Numbered from the stretch's first letter, positions 36,824-46,905 are shown. The stretch is 64,000 bases of DNA from Acholeplasma granularum ATCC 19168 (GCF_000526235.1 NZ_JAFR01000006.1:186001-250000); one strand, 5' to 3'. The notes: generated by a model from the sequence alone, not told the origin. A program made the numbers and translations.

Positions 36824-38722
36824 ATGGCAATCATAAATAAAGAAGGATTAATCGTCACAAGAGATAGTAAATATCAGGTTTCTGACTTAATACAACGTTT
36901 ATCATTTATCTCAGAAACATATGTATTAGAATTCTTACAATCGATTGGTTTAAGTGTGCCAAGAAAATTACGTATGAATGCACTTAAAGATGTATTAAAA
37001 GAACCTGTTGCAAAGACTATTCAAGAAAGAAAAACGTTGGCCGATGAAATGGGATACCGATTAACTTGGTTTAACAAATTTACTGATTCACAATTAGTAA
37101 ATCTTTTGGAATGGTATAATAGTCCATCCTTAAATAATCACTATATTCAATCTTTTTGGAGACTTCTATTAAACTATATGGTAACTGCAGGTGTATCAGA
37201 TACGGATTTGAATCGACTATTTTCTGAATCAGAAGTTGCTTATAAAAATAATAAGCGTCCTACTTCTAATAATTTTAATTTAGCACTTGATAAAGTTTTA
37301 TATGACGAAGATGGTGAAATTGACGGTGTAACCCAAGATCAATTTAGACCAGTAGTATATAAAGCAACTACTTTAACAGAACTTAGAAAAATTGGTGAAA
37401 AATATAATGCACCAATACCTAAGCGTTTAAAGAAAAAAGAAATGCTTGATTATATTTTAGAAAAATTAACTGAACGTGGTGAACTAAATAAACAGCTAGA
37501 AGAAAAGTTAAAATCTAATAATATTATTTTGCTTGAAAGATTTGCTAAAGATCATGATATTAAAGTATCAACCGAATTAAAAAAAGAAGAAATTATTGAA
37601 TATATTTTAGCCAACGCTAAAGAAACAAAATCTACTTATTTTGTACCAGAATCATCAGATGTATATGAGTTAACTGAAGAAGTAGTAGAAAAAGAACAGG
37701 AAACTGTAATTGTTGAAAATGTTGATTCACAAGTAGAAACCTCTGAAACAGTAGCACCTGAAAAAGTCGTACAACAACAAGTGATTATGACAGAACAAAT
37801 TGATTATCGACCTCAATTTGATAAACTTGCTGATGCTTTTATCAAACTTGCTGAAAGTTTTGATAAAAAAGAATTTAATGTTCAAGTTCAAAATCAACCA
37901 GTTGTTCAAGAACCAGTTATAAAAGAAGAGGTTCAAACACAAAACATCAAAGATGAAGCAAAAGTGGTTTCTCAAGATGTAATGATTAACCCTGAACTAA
38001 TTATTAAAGAATTACTTGCAGACGAAGAACTAGATTTACCAGAAGAAGATTTATACCAATCAGCAACCCAAAACCCAAAAGAAGAAAATAAATTCAAAAA
38101 AGTTTATCACCAAAGAAAGGGTTTATCAAAACTTGCAGGTTTCTTTGCATTAATCTTTGCTCTTGGATTTATTTGGATAGCATTGTTATCATTTGGCTTA
38201 CTTATCGCACCGTTTTTAATTGAGGCAAATAGCTTTGTTAATACACTTACAGCTGAACAACTTCTTATGCTACAATACGGATCAATTGCTTTTGCTGTGA
38301 TTAATCTTATCGCAACATTTGCATTATTTAGTAACTTAAAGAGAAAATATTTAATCTTTTGGGGTATTATCACATTGTTTTCTGGTGTTATAATAACTGG
38401 ACTAATTGCACTTCTTGCGATAGGTACAAAAACTAAAAAAGTCTATGATGAAGCAACCAATGATACCCAACGTTTGGCAGAAGCACTTGAAAAAATCACA
38501 GAAACCAAAACTACTAAAAAGCAAAAAATAGGAAGTAAGTTCAGCGTCGTACTACTATCAATTATTACATTTGTACTTTTAGTCTTCGTCATCTTATATG
38601 GCATTTGGCGATTAGAATTTACATATGGGTATGAAAATATTCCAATACTTGGACCATTCTTAAGAGATCAAATTATTATTCCACTTTTTGGCTCATCACA
38701 CGACATGGCACAATACTTCTAA
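36824..38722 (+). CDS. membrane protein with three SAP/HeH-like motifs, unknown function
   Basis: No known full-length family is recognised. The N-terminal half contains a motif three times: residues about 31-60 (..LSVPRKLRMNALKDVLKE), 183-213 (..APIPKRLKKKEMLDYILEK) and 233-263 (..IKVSTELKKEEIIEYILAN), each a helix, a P/S-R/E-L turn and a second helix, resembling SAP, HeH or Rho-N folds that bind nucleic acids. A disordered acidic, Gln- and Val-rich linker (about 270-425) follows, then four or five membrane helices (about 437-600). GGGGGAAATTTAA precedes the ATG. It sits just before mutS and has its own promoter. The soluble half should lie in the cytoplasm. Confidence 0.8.
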   Translation: MAIINKEGLIVTRDSKYQVSDLIQRLSFISETYVLEFLQSIGLSVPRKLRMNALKDVLKEPVAKTIQERKTLADEMGYRLTWFNKFTDSQLVNLLEWYNSPSLNNHYIQSFWRLLLNYMVTAGVSDTDLNRLFSESEVAYKNNKRPTSNNFNLALDKVLYDEDGEIDGVTQDQFRPVVYKATTLTELRKIGEKYNAPIPKRLKKKEMLDYILEKLTERGELNKQLEEKLKSNNIILLERFAKDHDIKVSTELKKEEIIEYILANAKETKSTYFVPESSDVYELTEEVVEKEQETVIVENVDSQVETSETVAPEKVVQQQVIMTEQIDYRPQFDKLADAFIKLAESFDKKEFNVQVQNQPVVQEPVIKEEVQTQNIKDEAKVVSQDVMINPELIIKELLADEELDLPEEDLYQSATQNPKEENKFKKVYHQRKGLSKLAGFFALIFALGFIWIALLSFGLLIAPFLIEANSFVNTLTAEQLLMLQYGSIAFAVINLIATFALFSNLKRKYLIFWGIITLFSGVIITGLIALLAIGTKTKKVYDEATNDTQRLAEALEKITETKTTKKQKIGSKFSVVLLSIITFVLLVFVILYGIWRLEFTYGYENIPILGPFLRDQIIIPLFGSSHDMAQYF

Positions 38723-38751
38723 AAAATAATCAATTTAAGGAGTTCTAAAAA

Positions 38752-41283
38752 GTGAAAGACATAACAAAATTTACCCCAATGATGCAACAATACTTAAAAA
38801 TTAAAGAAGACTACGCGGATGCGATAGTCTTTTTTAGACTTGGTGACTTCTATGAAATGTTTTTTGATGATGCTATTACAGCATCAAAAGTACTAGAAAT
38901 TGCACTTACAAAAAAAGAAGCTGGCCAAACAGTACCTATGTGTGGTATACCATATCATGCAGCAAAAATATATATTCAAAAACTCATTACCAAAGGTTTT
39001 AAAATAGCAATTGCTGAACAAACAACTCCTCCAGGTAAAGGCTTAGTTGAACGTGAAGTAGTTCAACTTATTACTCCTGGAATGATAATTGATGATGGTA
39101 TATTACCATCTAATGAATTTAATTTTATCGGATCTGTGGTTTTAAGTGAATATGGATATATATTGAGTTATGCTGATATTTCTACAGGAGATACTTTTAT
39201 ACTTGATGGTTTAAACAAATCAAGTTTAATTGATGAAGTTAAAAATCTAAAACTAAAAGAAATGATCTTAAGTAACAAATCAGATACATTTTTAATTGAT
39301 TACCTAAACAATAATCAAATACTCATGACAATTTATACAATTAATGAAGTCAAGAATCATTTAATATATAAAAACTTAAAAACCAAAGAAATTAAAGAAG
39401 CAGCAGCAATACTTGTTAACTATTTAAATGAAGAAAGTAAACTTGAACTCAATCACTTAATGCCATTTAATCATGTAAAAGTTGAAAGTTTCATGCGACT
39501 TGATCATCAAGTATTAGAACACCTTGAACTTACAGAATCATTTACGAATCAAATTAAATCAACATTGTTATATTGGATTGATAAAACCCATACTGCAATG
39601 GGTTCAAGACTACTCAGATATCAATTAACTCATCCACTAAAAAGTGTTGAAACATTAGAAAAAAGATATGACTTTATTGAGGCATTTTCATTACATGAGC
39701 CTCGTACAAAAGTAGAAGAAATACTTAATGATATTTATGATATCAATAGACTTGTTGGGCGTATTTCAAGTAATCAAACACATGCAAGAGACTTACTACA
39801 ATTAAAAAATACATTAGGATTGATACCTAAACTAAAACAAGCACTATCAATGTATCAAAATAAACTCGTAGATTCACTAAATAATGAAATTCATTTGCAT
39901 GAAGAACTATACGAATTATTAGATCGATCAATTACAGATGAACCACCACTAACAATTAAAGAAGGTGGCATGATTAAAGATGGATATAATAAAGAATTAG
40001 ATGAATTAAGATCAATAGCGAAAAATGGTGATCTTTGGTTAGAAAAATTTGAAAATGAGGAAAAAGAAAGAACTGGCATTAAAAATCTTAAAGTCGGTTA
40101 TAATCGTGTTTTTGGTTACTTCATCGAAATATCAAAAGGAAATATACAATTTGTAGATGAATCTTTTGGATACATTAGAAAACAAACACTTGCAAATAGT
40201 GAACGTTATATTACTGAGACATTAAAGGAAACGGAATCTAAATTATTACATGCTAAAGAAAAAGGCGATAATTTAGAGTATGAAATATTTCAATCGCTTA
40301 AAGAAGAAACAAAAAAACATGTGCATACTTTACAGTTTTTAAGTCAAACAATTGCACAAATAGATTTATACATTTCTCATGCTAAAGTAGCAGAAATATA
40401 TAAATATGTTAGACCAAAACTTAACAATACAAGATTTGTTGATATTGAAAGTGCAAGACACCCAGTTGTAGAACAACATTCAGAATTTATCTCAAATCAT
40501 ATTACAATGAAACCTAATCAAATATTCATATTGACTGGTCCTAATATGAGTGGTAAATCAACTTACATGCGAATGTTTGCTATGATCGTAATAATGGCTC
40601 AAACAGGTATGTTTGTGCCTGCTAGTAGAGCTGTACTACCAATATACGATGCGATATTTACAAGGATTGGTTCTAGTGATGATATTGCCGGTGGTAAATC
40701 AACTTTCATGGTTGAGATGGTTGAGGCAAATGAGGCATTAACCAAGGCAACAGAAAATTCACTTATTTTATTTGATGAAATTGGTAGAGGAACAGCAACT
40801 TATGATGGACTTGCACTTGCTCAAGCAATGATTGAATATGTACACACAAACATTAAAGCACAAATGATGTTTTCTACTCATTATCACGAACTTACAAAAT
40901 TACAAAAACAATTTGAACTAGTTACAAATCTTCATGTTAAAGCAATCGAACAAAAAGACCACATGGTATTTTTACATCAGGTAGAACTTGGTGCATCAGA
41001 TAAATCTTATGGTATTCAAGTTGCAGCACTCGCACATCTACCAGAAACAATCATTAAAAGGGCTAAAACTTTACTTAGAAAGTTAGAAAAAGAATCCAGT
41101 CAACTTGACCACAACATTTTTATGTTTGAAGAAAAGATAGAACTCGATAGTATTATTCCAAAGGATGTTCAACTCATCTTAGATCAAATTAATCATATTA
41201 ATATAGATCATTTAACACCAGTTGAAGCACTGATACAATTAAAATACATACAAAATGCTCTAAAAGATTTAAAAAAGGATTAA
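38752..41283 (+). CDS. mutS: DNA mismatch repair protein MutS
   Basis: Recognises mismatches and starts repair with MutL. The mismatch-reading motif GDFYEMFFDDA is near residue 33, the connector and lever domains follow, then Walker A GPNMSGKST (about 598), ILFDEIGRGT and STHYHEL in the ATPase. Length 843 is normal, with a short C-terminal part. Translation starts at GTG 38752, with AAGGAG 9 nt upstream. mutL follows after 3 nt. Most mycoplasmas have lost mutS and mutL, so their presence supports an Acholeplasma-type genome. Confidence 0.98.
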   Translation: MKDITKFTPMMQQYLKIKEDYADAIVFFRLGDFYEMFFDDAITASKVLEIALTKKEAGQTVPMCGIPYHAAKIYIQKLITKGFKIAIAEQTTPPGKGLVEREVVQLITPGMIIDDGILPSNEFNFIGSVVLSEYGYILSYADISTGDTFILDGLNKSSLIDEVKNLKLKEMILSNKSDTFLIDYLNNNQILMTIYTINEVKNHLIYKNLKTKEIKEAAAILVNYLNEESKLELNHLMPFNHVKVESFMRLDHQVLEHLELTESFTNQIKSTLLYWIDKTHTAMGSRLLRYQLTHPLKSVETLEKRYDFIEAFSLHEPRTKVEEILNDIYDINRLVGRISSNQTHARDLLQLKNTLGLIPKLKQALSMYQNKLVDSLNNEIHLHEELYELLDRSITDEPPLTIKEGGMIKDGYNKELDELRSIAKNGDLWLEKFENEEKERTGIKNLKVGYNRVFGYFIEISKGNIQFVDESFGYIRKQTLANSERYITETLKETESKLLHAKEKGDNLEYEIFQSLKEETKKHVHTLQFLSQTIAQIDLYISHAKVAEIYKYVRPKLNNTRFVDIESARHPVVEQHSEFISNHITMKPNQIFILTGPNMSGKSTYMRMFAMIVIMAQTGMFVPASRAVLPIYDAIFTRIGSSDDIAGGKSTFMVEMVEANEALTKATENSLILFDEIGRGTATYDGLALAQAMIEYVHTNIKAQMMFSTHYHELTKLQKQFELVTNLHVKAIEQKDHMVFLHQVELGASDKSYGIQVAALAHLPETIIKRAKTLLRKLEKESSQLDHNIFMFEEKIELDSIIPKDVQLILDQINHINIDHLTPVEALIQLKYIQNALKDLKKD

Positions 41284-41286
41284 AAA

Positions 41287-42999
41287 ATGAAAAATATTAA
41301 AGTCATGGATATGGCGCTTGCAAATACAATTGCTGCAGGTGAAGTAGTCGAAAGACCTGCCTCTGTTATTAAAGAACTTGTAGAAAATTCAATCGATGCA
41401 AATGCTAAAAATATCGTTATAGAAGTTAATCAAATGGGATTAGAATCTATTATAGTTACCGATGATGGTGATGGTATGACCAAAGATAACTTAAAAAAAG
41501 CATTCCTACGTCATGCAACCTCTAAAATTAGTGAAATTAAAGATTTAAACGATATCCATACATTGGGATTTAGAGGAGAAGCTCTCCCCTCAATTTTATC
41601 TGTGGCCCAAATAGAAATTACATCTAGAACATTAGAAACTGATGCATATTATTTAAAACTTGAAAATAATCAAATTGTTGATGAAGGTCCAAGACCACTT
41701 AATAAAGGAACAAAAATTAAAGTTTCTAGTTTATTTTATAATACACCTGCGCGCTTTAAATATATGAAATCAGAATATGCCGAAAAAAATGCAATATCTG
41801 ATATTTTTGAACGCCTATCTCTTTCACATCCTGATATTAGTTTTAAACTAATGATGGATCAAAAATTAATTAAATCAACTCTTGGAAATAACAACATCCC
41901 CCAATTATTAGAATCAATTTATGGTAAAAATATTACGCAAGGTATGAAACACTTAAATACAACAATATCAAAAATAGGTATTGATGCTTATCTAATCGAT
42001 CCTAAATATGTTCGTTCAAGAAGAAATGATGTTAGCATTTTTATTAACTCTAGATATGTGAAAAACTATGCGTTATCTCAAGCGATTATTGATGGATATA
42101 CAACATTTTTAATGACAAACAAATTTCCAATTAGTTTACTTTACATAACAATTGATCCAAGTCTAGTTGATGTGAATGTACATCCACAAAAAATGGAAGT
42201 AAAACTTGCTAATGAAAGAATGCTTTCTTTCATGCTAGCACCTGAGGTTAGAAAGTCATTAGAAGGTGGAAGCTTTCCTATTAGGCAAACACTTCCTGAA
42301 ATTAAAAAAGAAGCATTTAAGCCTCAAATTATTGATTTATTTGAGTTTGCTTCAAATCAAACACATGAAGATAATCAATTACAAGAACAGGCATTTGATC
42401 AATTAGATAATAACAATAATAATGAAGTCATGAAATTACCACATCTAGAATACATTGGAACACTTTCAGGAACTTACTTACTTTATCAAAATAATGAAGG
42501 TTTATATTTGATGGATCAACATGCAGCTGCTGAACGTATTCGCTATGAATATTATGAAAATAACGTAGCAAAACTTTCAAGTGATCATTATGAACTTTTA
42601 GTACCTAAAGATTTATTCATTACATCAAAAGATTATGAAATACTGAGCCAAAATAGTACTAAGCTACGTTTAATTGGATTAGAATTTAAAGATGAAAAAT
42701 TAACTACACATCCTACATGGTTAAGAGATAGTGAACTAGATATAATTATTGAATCTGTAATTGATCAATTAAAAAACACTCAAAAAATAGATTTAAAAGA
42801 ATTAAGAAATCAACTAGCAAAAGATATTTCTTGTAAGGGTGCAATCAAAGCAAATCAACAACTTTCAATAAATGAAATTAATAAATTAGAATCAGACCTA
42901 AGAAATTGTAATAATCCATATACATGTCCTCACGGACGACCGGTACTTATTAAATTATCAAATCAAGACATCGAAAAGATGTTTAAGAGAATTGTATGA
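41287..42999 (+). CDS. mutL: DNA mismatch repair protein MutL
   Basis: A GHKL ATPase that couples MutS to strand incision. ELVENSIDA (about 30), TDDGDGM, GFRGEALPSI and the N-terminal ATPase motifs are present; the C-terminal endonuclease motif DQHAAAERIRYE (D-Q-H-A-x2-E-x4-E) together with SCKGAIKA and CPHGRP shows that it is an incising MutL, as expected in bacteria without MutH. Length 570. It overlaps miaA by 4 nt (ATGA). Confidence 0.97.
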   Translation: MKNIKVMDMALANTIAAGEVVERPASVIKELVENSIDANAKNIVIEVNQMGLESIIVTDDGDGMTKDNLKKAFLRHATSKISEIKDLNDIHTLGFRGEALPSILSVAQIEITSRTLETDAYYLKLENNQIVDEGPRPLNKGTKIKVSSLFYNTPARFKYMKSEYAEKNAISDIFERLSLSHPDISFKLMMDQKLIKSTLGNNNIPQLLESIYGKNITQGMKHLNTTISKIGIDAYLIDPKYVRSRRNDVSIFINSRYVKNYALSQAIIDGYTTFLMTNKFPISLLYITIDPSLVDVNVHPQKMEVKLANERMLSFMLAPEVRKSLEGGSFPIRQTLPEIKKEAFKPQIIDLFEFASNQTHEDNQLQEQAFDQLDNNNNNEVMKLPHLEYIGTLSGTYLLYQNNEGLYLMDQHAAAERIRYEYYENNVAKLSSDHYELLVPKDLFITSKDYEILSQNSTKLRLIGLEFKDEKLTTHPTWLRDSELDIIIESVIDQLKNTQKIDLKELRNQLAKDISCKGAIKANQQLSINEINKLESDLRNCNNPYTCPHGRPVLIKLSNQDIEKMFKRIV

Positions 43000-43847
43000 G
43001 AAAAGTAATTTCTATTGTTGGACCAACAGGTACTGGAAAGAGTCGATTAGCAATTCAACTAGCAAAAATGATAAATGCAGAAGTTATTAATGGTGATTCT
43101 GTCAGCATTTATAAAGAATTAAATATTGGATCAGCAAAAACTCTTAAAAATGAACAAGAAAATATTAATCATCATCTCATTGACAAAGTAAGCTTAGATG
43201 AAAACTATACAATTTTTGATTTCCAAAGAGATGTTCGTTATTTAATTGAAAAAATAAATACACCAATTATCGTAGGTGGAAGTGGACTTTATATAAAATC
43301 TGCATTGTACGATTATAAATTCGAACAACAAATTCATACAGATTTAAAAACAATAAATGAAATGATAGATTTTATTCAAAAAAATGATCCGAAAGCAATA
43401 ATAGATATCAATAATCCTAGAAGAATTGAGTCAGCATATAAACAACTAATTAACGGTTCAAAAAGAAGTGATAAACAAAATAAAAACACGCCCTTATATG
43501 ATATCCATTTAATATATTTGGAAATAGACCGTGACCTACTAAGAACTAGATTAGAAAAAAGATTAGAATCTATGTTAGAAAATGGGTTTATTGAAGAAAC
43601 AAAATCATTGATTAATTATGAATTAAACATCATTGGATACCGTGAATTAAAATCTTATTTATTAGGTGAATGTTCCCTAGAAGATGCAAAGAAAAATATT
43701 ATCACATCAACAATGCGTTTTGCAAAAAGACAAAAAACATGGTTTTTAAATCAAATGACACCACATATATATAATGCATTAGATGATAATTTATTAATCA
43801 AAGTCTATGAAGATGTCACTAAATTTTTAGGAGAAAAACGAACTTGA
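42996..43847 (+). CDS. miaA: tRNA dimethylallyltransferase
   Basis: Adds the dimethylallyl group to A37 of tRNAs that read UNN codons. P-loop GPTGTGKSR, GDSVSIYKELNIGSAKT (variant of the usual GDSMQVYRGMDIGTAK), GGSGLYIKSAL, and the C-terminal GYRELKSYLLG and TMRFAKRQKTWF segments are visible. The 283 residues are 20-30 short of typical, mostly within the swinging helical domain. It is coupled to mutL before and aroK after. Confidence 0.93.
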   Translation: MRKVISIVGPTGTGKSRLAIQLAKMINAEVINGDSVSIYKELNIGSAKTLKNEQENINHHLIDKVSLDENYTIFDFQRDVRYLIEKINTPIIVGGSGLYIKSALYDYKFEQQIHTDLKTINEMIDFIQKNDPKAIIDINNPRRIESAYKQLINGSKRSDKQNKNTPLYDIHLIYLEIDRDLLRTRLEKRLESMLENGFIEETKSLINYELNIIGYRELKSYLLGECSLEDAKKNIITSTMRFAKRQKTWFLNQMTPHIYNALDDNLLIKVYEDVTKFLGEKRT

Positions 43848-44335
43848 ATATCTATTTAATTGGTATGCCTGGTAGTGGAAAAACAACTATAGGTAAAAAA
43901 CTAGCACAAAATATTAATAAAAAATTTATTGATTTAGATAACTATATTGAAGAAAAACATATGATATTTATAGATGAGATCTTTTCATTTTATGGTGAAA
44001 ATAAGTTTAGAGAACTAGAATCTGAAGCTTTAATAGATTTAATTAATGAAGATGCCGTTATATCAACTGGCGGTGGAATTGTAATGAATAAATTAAATAA
44101 GAAACTGATGAATGGATTAATTATTTATATTGATACGCCACTTGAAACCATTGAAAAAAGACTAAAAAACAGCCATTCAAGGCCACTTTTAAAAGAAAAA
44201 ACATTAGAAGAATTATATGAAATTAGATTCTTAAAATATCAAGGTTTCGCTCAAAAGATCGTATCAAATAATGATTCAATTTCAAAAACGGTCGATGATA
44301 TTATTAATATCATTGAAGAAAGTGTTAAATTATGA
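43844..44335 (+). CDS. aroK: shikimate kinase
   Basis: Phosphorylates shikimate in the pathway to chorismate. The P-loop GMPGSGKTTIG, shikimate-binding FIDLDNYIEE, ENKFRELESEAL and STGGGIV, and the lid Arg in SRPLL are present. Translation starts at TTG 43844, which overlaps the miaA stop (TTGA), with AGGAGA 9 nt before. The 163-residue length is normal. Directly followed by aroQ; no other shikimate gene is in the window. Confidence 0.93.
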   Translation: MNIYLIGMPGSGKTTIGKKLAQNINKKFIDLDNYIEEKHMIFIDEIFSFYGENKFRELESEALIDLINEDAVISTGGGIVMNKLNKKLMNGLIIYIDTPLETIEKRLKNSHSRPLLKEKTLEELYEIRFLKYQGFAQKIVSNNDSISKTVDDIINIIEESVKL

Positions 44336-44760
44336 ATATATTAATTATTAATGGTCCTAACTTAAACATGCTTGGTAAAAGAGATCCTGTTCACTACGGA
44401 AAAATGACTTTAAATGAATTAAATGATTATATAAGAAATTCTTTTAAAGATATAAATTTTGATTTTTTCCAAAGTAACCATGAAGGAGAAATTATCGATT
44501 ACATTCAAACAACTTTAGCTGATGCACTGATAATTAATCCTGCAGCATACACTCACACATCACTAGCCATTAGAGATGCTCTTGAAATATTTAATAAAAT
44601 AAAAGTTGAAGTACATCTATCAAATATCAATGAGCGTGAAGAATTTCGTAAAGTAAATTATATAAAAGATGTTTGCGATGCATCATTTTTAGGTAAAAAA
44701 GAACAATCTTATATTGAAGCAATTGAATATATACTTGATAATTTTAGGAAATTAAAGTAA
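44332..44760 (+). CDS. aroQ: type II 3-dehydroquinate dehydratase
   Basis: Converts 3-dehydroquinate to dehydroshikimate, two steps before the kinase encoded just upstream. NGPNLNMLGKRDPVHYG (catalytic Tyr and Arg region), FQSNHEGEIIDYI, INPAAYTHTSLAIRDAL (catalytic His) and EVHLSNINEREEFR are the family blocks. Length 142 is normal. It overlaps aroK by ATGA. efp starts 36 nt later with its own strong ribosome binding site, so co-transcription is likely, as with the aroQ-efp order of some Firmicutes. Confidence 0.95.
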   Translation: MNILIINGPNLNMLGKRDPVHYGKMTLNELNDYIRNSFKDINFDFFQSNHEGEIIDYIQTTLADALIINPAAYTHTSLAIRDALEIFNKIKVEVHLSNINEREEFRKVNYIKDVCDASFLGKKEQSYIEAIEYILDNFRKLK

Positions 44761-44796
44761 AATAAATAAGGTTTTTAAAAAAGGAGAATAAAAGAT

Positions 44797-45354
44797 ATGG
44801 TCTCAACAAGTGAATTTAAGACAGGTCTAACTATTGAAGTAGATGGACAAATCTATGTAATTTTAGATTTCTTACATGTTAAATCTGCGCGTAGTGGTGC
44901 AATTATTAATACTAGATTAAGAAATTTAAGAACTGGAAACATTCAAGAAATTACATTTAAATCAGGCGATAAAGTAAGTAAAGCTATAATTGATCGTATT
45001 AAAATGCAATATTTATATGCATCAGGTGAAACACATGTTTTCATGAACATGGAAACATATGAACAAATTGAAATTAATGCTTCACAAATTACTTATGAAC
45101 TAAACTTCTTATATGAAGGTTTAGAAGTTGAAATTAACTTCTATGGTACTGAAATTATTGGTGTAAACCTACCTGAAAAATTAGTATTAGAAGTAAAAGA
45201 AACTGTACCTGGTGTAAAAGGTGATACAAAAACAAATGCGATGAAAGATGCATTTTTAGCTTCAGGCTTTTTAGTTAAAGTACCAATGTTTATAGAAGAA
45301 GGCGAAAAAATAATCGTTAATACTTCAAACGGTACATATGTATCTAGAGCATAA
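44797..45354 (+). CDS. efp: elongation factor P
   Basis: Relieves ribosome stalling at polyproline by contacting the P-site tRNA. KOW-like domain I (1-65) and two OB domains complete the 185 residues. The tip loop, [10 protein letters not shown], has Arg at residue 32 where B. subtilis and E. coli EF-P carry the modified Lys in a PGKG loop. AAAGGAGAATAAAAG precedes the ATG. It is the last gene of the mutS operon and has a terminator behind it. Confidence 0.96.
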   Translation: MVSTSEFKTGLTIEVDGQIYVILDFLHVKSARSGAIINTRLRNLRTGNIQEITFKSGDKVSKAIIDRIKMQYLYASGETHVFMNMETYEQIEINASQITYELNFLYEGLEVEINFYGTEIIGVNLPEKLVLEVKETVPGVKGDTKTNAMKDAFLASGFLVKVPMFIEEGEKIIVNTSNGTYVSRA

Positions 45355-45373
45355 TTTATTGTAATACTAAATT

Positions 45374-45400
45374 AAAAAGACGTTAATCGTCTTTTTATTT
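45374..45400 (+). terminator. terminator after efp
   Basis: AAAAAGACG and CGTCTTTTT form a 9-bp stem with loop TTAAT, followed by ATTTT. Confidence 0.88.
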
Positions 45401-45462
45401 TGAAAACATATAAATTTTATATAAACATGCAAAAAACATGCTATAATATTTAGGGTGAAATA

Positions 45463-46182
45463 ATGGAAAGATTATCAAAAGTCTTGGCACAAGCAGGCAT
45501 TGCCTCAAGACGTAAAGCAGAAATATTAATCTTAGAAAAAAGAGTTAAAGTCAACGGCGTAGTAGTTGATGTTTTAGGTTTTAAAGTAAGTTCCAAAGAT
45601 GTTATAACTGTTGATGATAAGTCTATTCAAAAAGAACCACTAATATATATTCTAATGAATAAACCAACAGGATATTTATCAACAACAAGTGATGAACATA
45701 AAAGAAGAAATGTACTTGACCTTCTAACACCTGATGATAAGCAATTACGTTTATATCCGGTACATAAACTAGAATACGATACCGCTGGTTTACTAATTCT
45801 AACCAATGATGGAGACTTAACTAAAAAGCTAACAAATCAAAGTTTTAGTATTCAAAAAGAATATATTGTTCGCACAAAAGGTGTAATGATTAGAGAACGT
45901 TTAAGAGAAATTAAACGTGGTGTTAATATCGGAACTAAAGTTATTAAACCTGTTGATGTTGGTATTGTTGAACTTGACAAAGAAAGTCAATCAACTTTAA
46001 TTAAACTAATTATTACAAATGAATCAGCTAAAGAACTTAAAGAAATGTTTAAAAAATTAGGACACGAAGTTAAAAACATGACTCGAATTAGATTTGACTC
46101 ATTAACACTAGAAGGTGTACAAAGAGGATCTTACAGACATTTGAAAGTACATGAAGTGAAATATTTATACAGAACATCCTAA
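45463..46182 (+). CDS. rluB: RluB/RsuA-family pseudouridine synthase
   Basis: Makes pseudouridine in 23S (or 16S) rRNA. An N-terminal S4 RNA-binding domain (ERLSKVLAQAGIASRRKAE, about 2-45) is followed by the catalytic domain with YPVHKLEYDTAGLLILTNDGDL (catalytic Asp near residue 105) and KEYIVR, GSYRHLK. Length 239 is typical. AGGGTGA is 7 nt before the ATG. The choice of RluB over RsuA rests on gene order (before cmk, as in B. subtilis). Confidence 0.93.
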   Translation: MERLSKVLAQAGIASRRKAEILILEKRVKVNGVVVDVLGFKVSSKDVITVDDKSIQKEPLIYILMNKPTGYLSTTSDEHKRRNVLDLLTPDDKQLRLYPVHKLEYDTAGLLILTNDGDLTKKLTNQSFSIQKEYIVRTKGVMIRERLREIKRGVNIGTKVIKPVDVGIVELDKESQSTLIKLIITNESAKELKEMFKKLGHEVKNMTRIRFDSLTLEGVQRGSYRHLKVHEVKYLYRTS

Positions 46183-46204
46183 GAAAAACAAATCATACAA
46201 AATA

Positions 46205-46213
46205 TGGTATAAT
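46205..46213 (+). promoter_or_regulatory. extended -10 promoter of cmk
   Basis: TGGTATAAT, 23 nt before the cmk start. Confidence 0.5.
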
Positions 46214-46236
46214 AAAATGTAGTGTGGAGGAAAAAC

Positions 46237-46905
46237 ATGGCAGGATTTAAAGTGGCCATTGATGGACCAGCAGGTAGTGGCAAATCAACTATTAGCAAAA
46301 TGATTGCTAAAGAGTTGGGGATGACACATGTTGATACAGGAGCAATGTATCGTGCAGTTACCTTGCTAGCCATTGAGCGAAGAATCAACTTAAATGATGA
46401 ATCTCAATATGATTTTTTAGAGACCATTCAAATAAGTTACCACGATGATCAAATCTATGTAGATAATCGAATCGTTGAAGATGATATAAGAAGTAAAGAA
46501 GTAACAGAAAATGTAAGTTTAGTTTCAAGTTTTCCATATGTTAGAAAAAAGATGGTTGATATACAAAAAAACCTTTCTACTTCTGGTGATATTATAATGG
46601 ATGGAAGAGATATTGGAACGGTAGTTATTCCAAATGCAGACTTAAAAATATTTTTAGTAGCAGATGTTGTTGAACGTGCAAAACGTCGTCAATTGGAAAA
46701 ACATAAAAAAGGATTCAAAGTTGATCTTGAAAAATTAGTTGAAGAAATTACAACTCGTGATCATAAAGATTCATCAAGAGCAGAGTCCCCATTAAGAAAA
46801 GCAGATGATGCAATCATCGTAGATACCACAAACTTAACTGTAAATCAGTCAGTAAAAAAAATAATAGAGCTGATACAATCAGCAAAAGGAGCAATCAATG
46901 AATGA
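46237..46905 (+). CDS. cmk: cytidylate kinase
   Basis: Phosphorylates CMP and dCMP. The P-loop is GPAGSGKST (about 10), followed by HVDTGAMYRAVTLLA, DGRDIGTVV and the lid region RDHKDSSRAESPLRKADDAIIVDT. The start is ATG 46237, 6 nt after GGAGG; the longer reading from GTG 46222 would include that site in the coding sequence. Length 222. It overlaps rpsA by 8 nt. Confidence 0.96.
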   Translation: MAGFKVAIDGPAGSGKSTISKMIAKELGMTHVDTGAMYRAVTLLAIERRINLNDESQYDFLETIQISYHDDQIYVDNRIVEDDIRSKEVTENVSLVSSFPYVRKKMVDIQKNLSTSGDIIMDGRDIGTVVIPNADLKIFLVADVVERAKRRQLEKHKKGFKVDLEKLVEEITTRDHKDSSRAESPLRKADDAIIVDTTNLTVNQSVKKIIELIQSAKGAINE

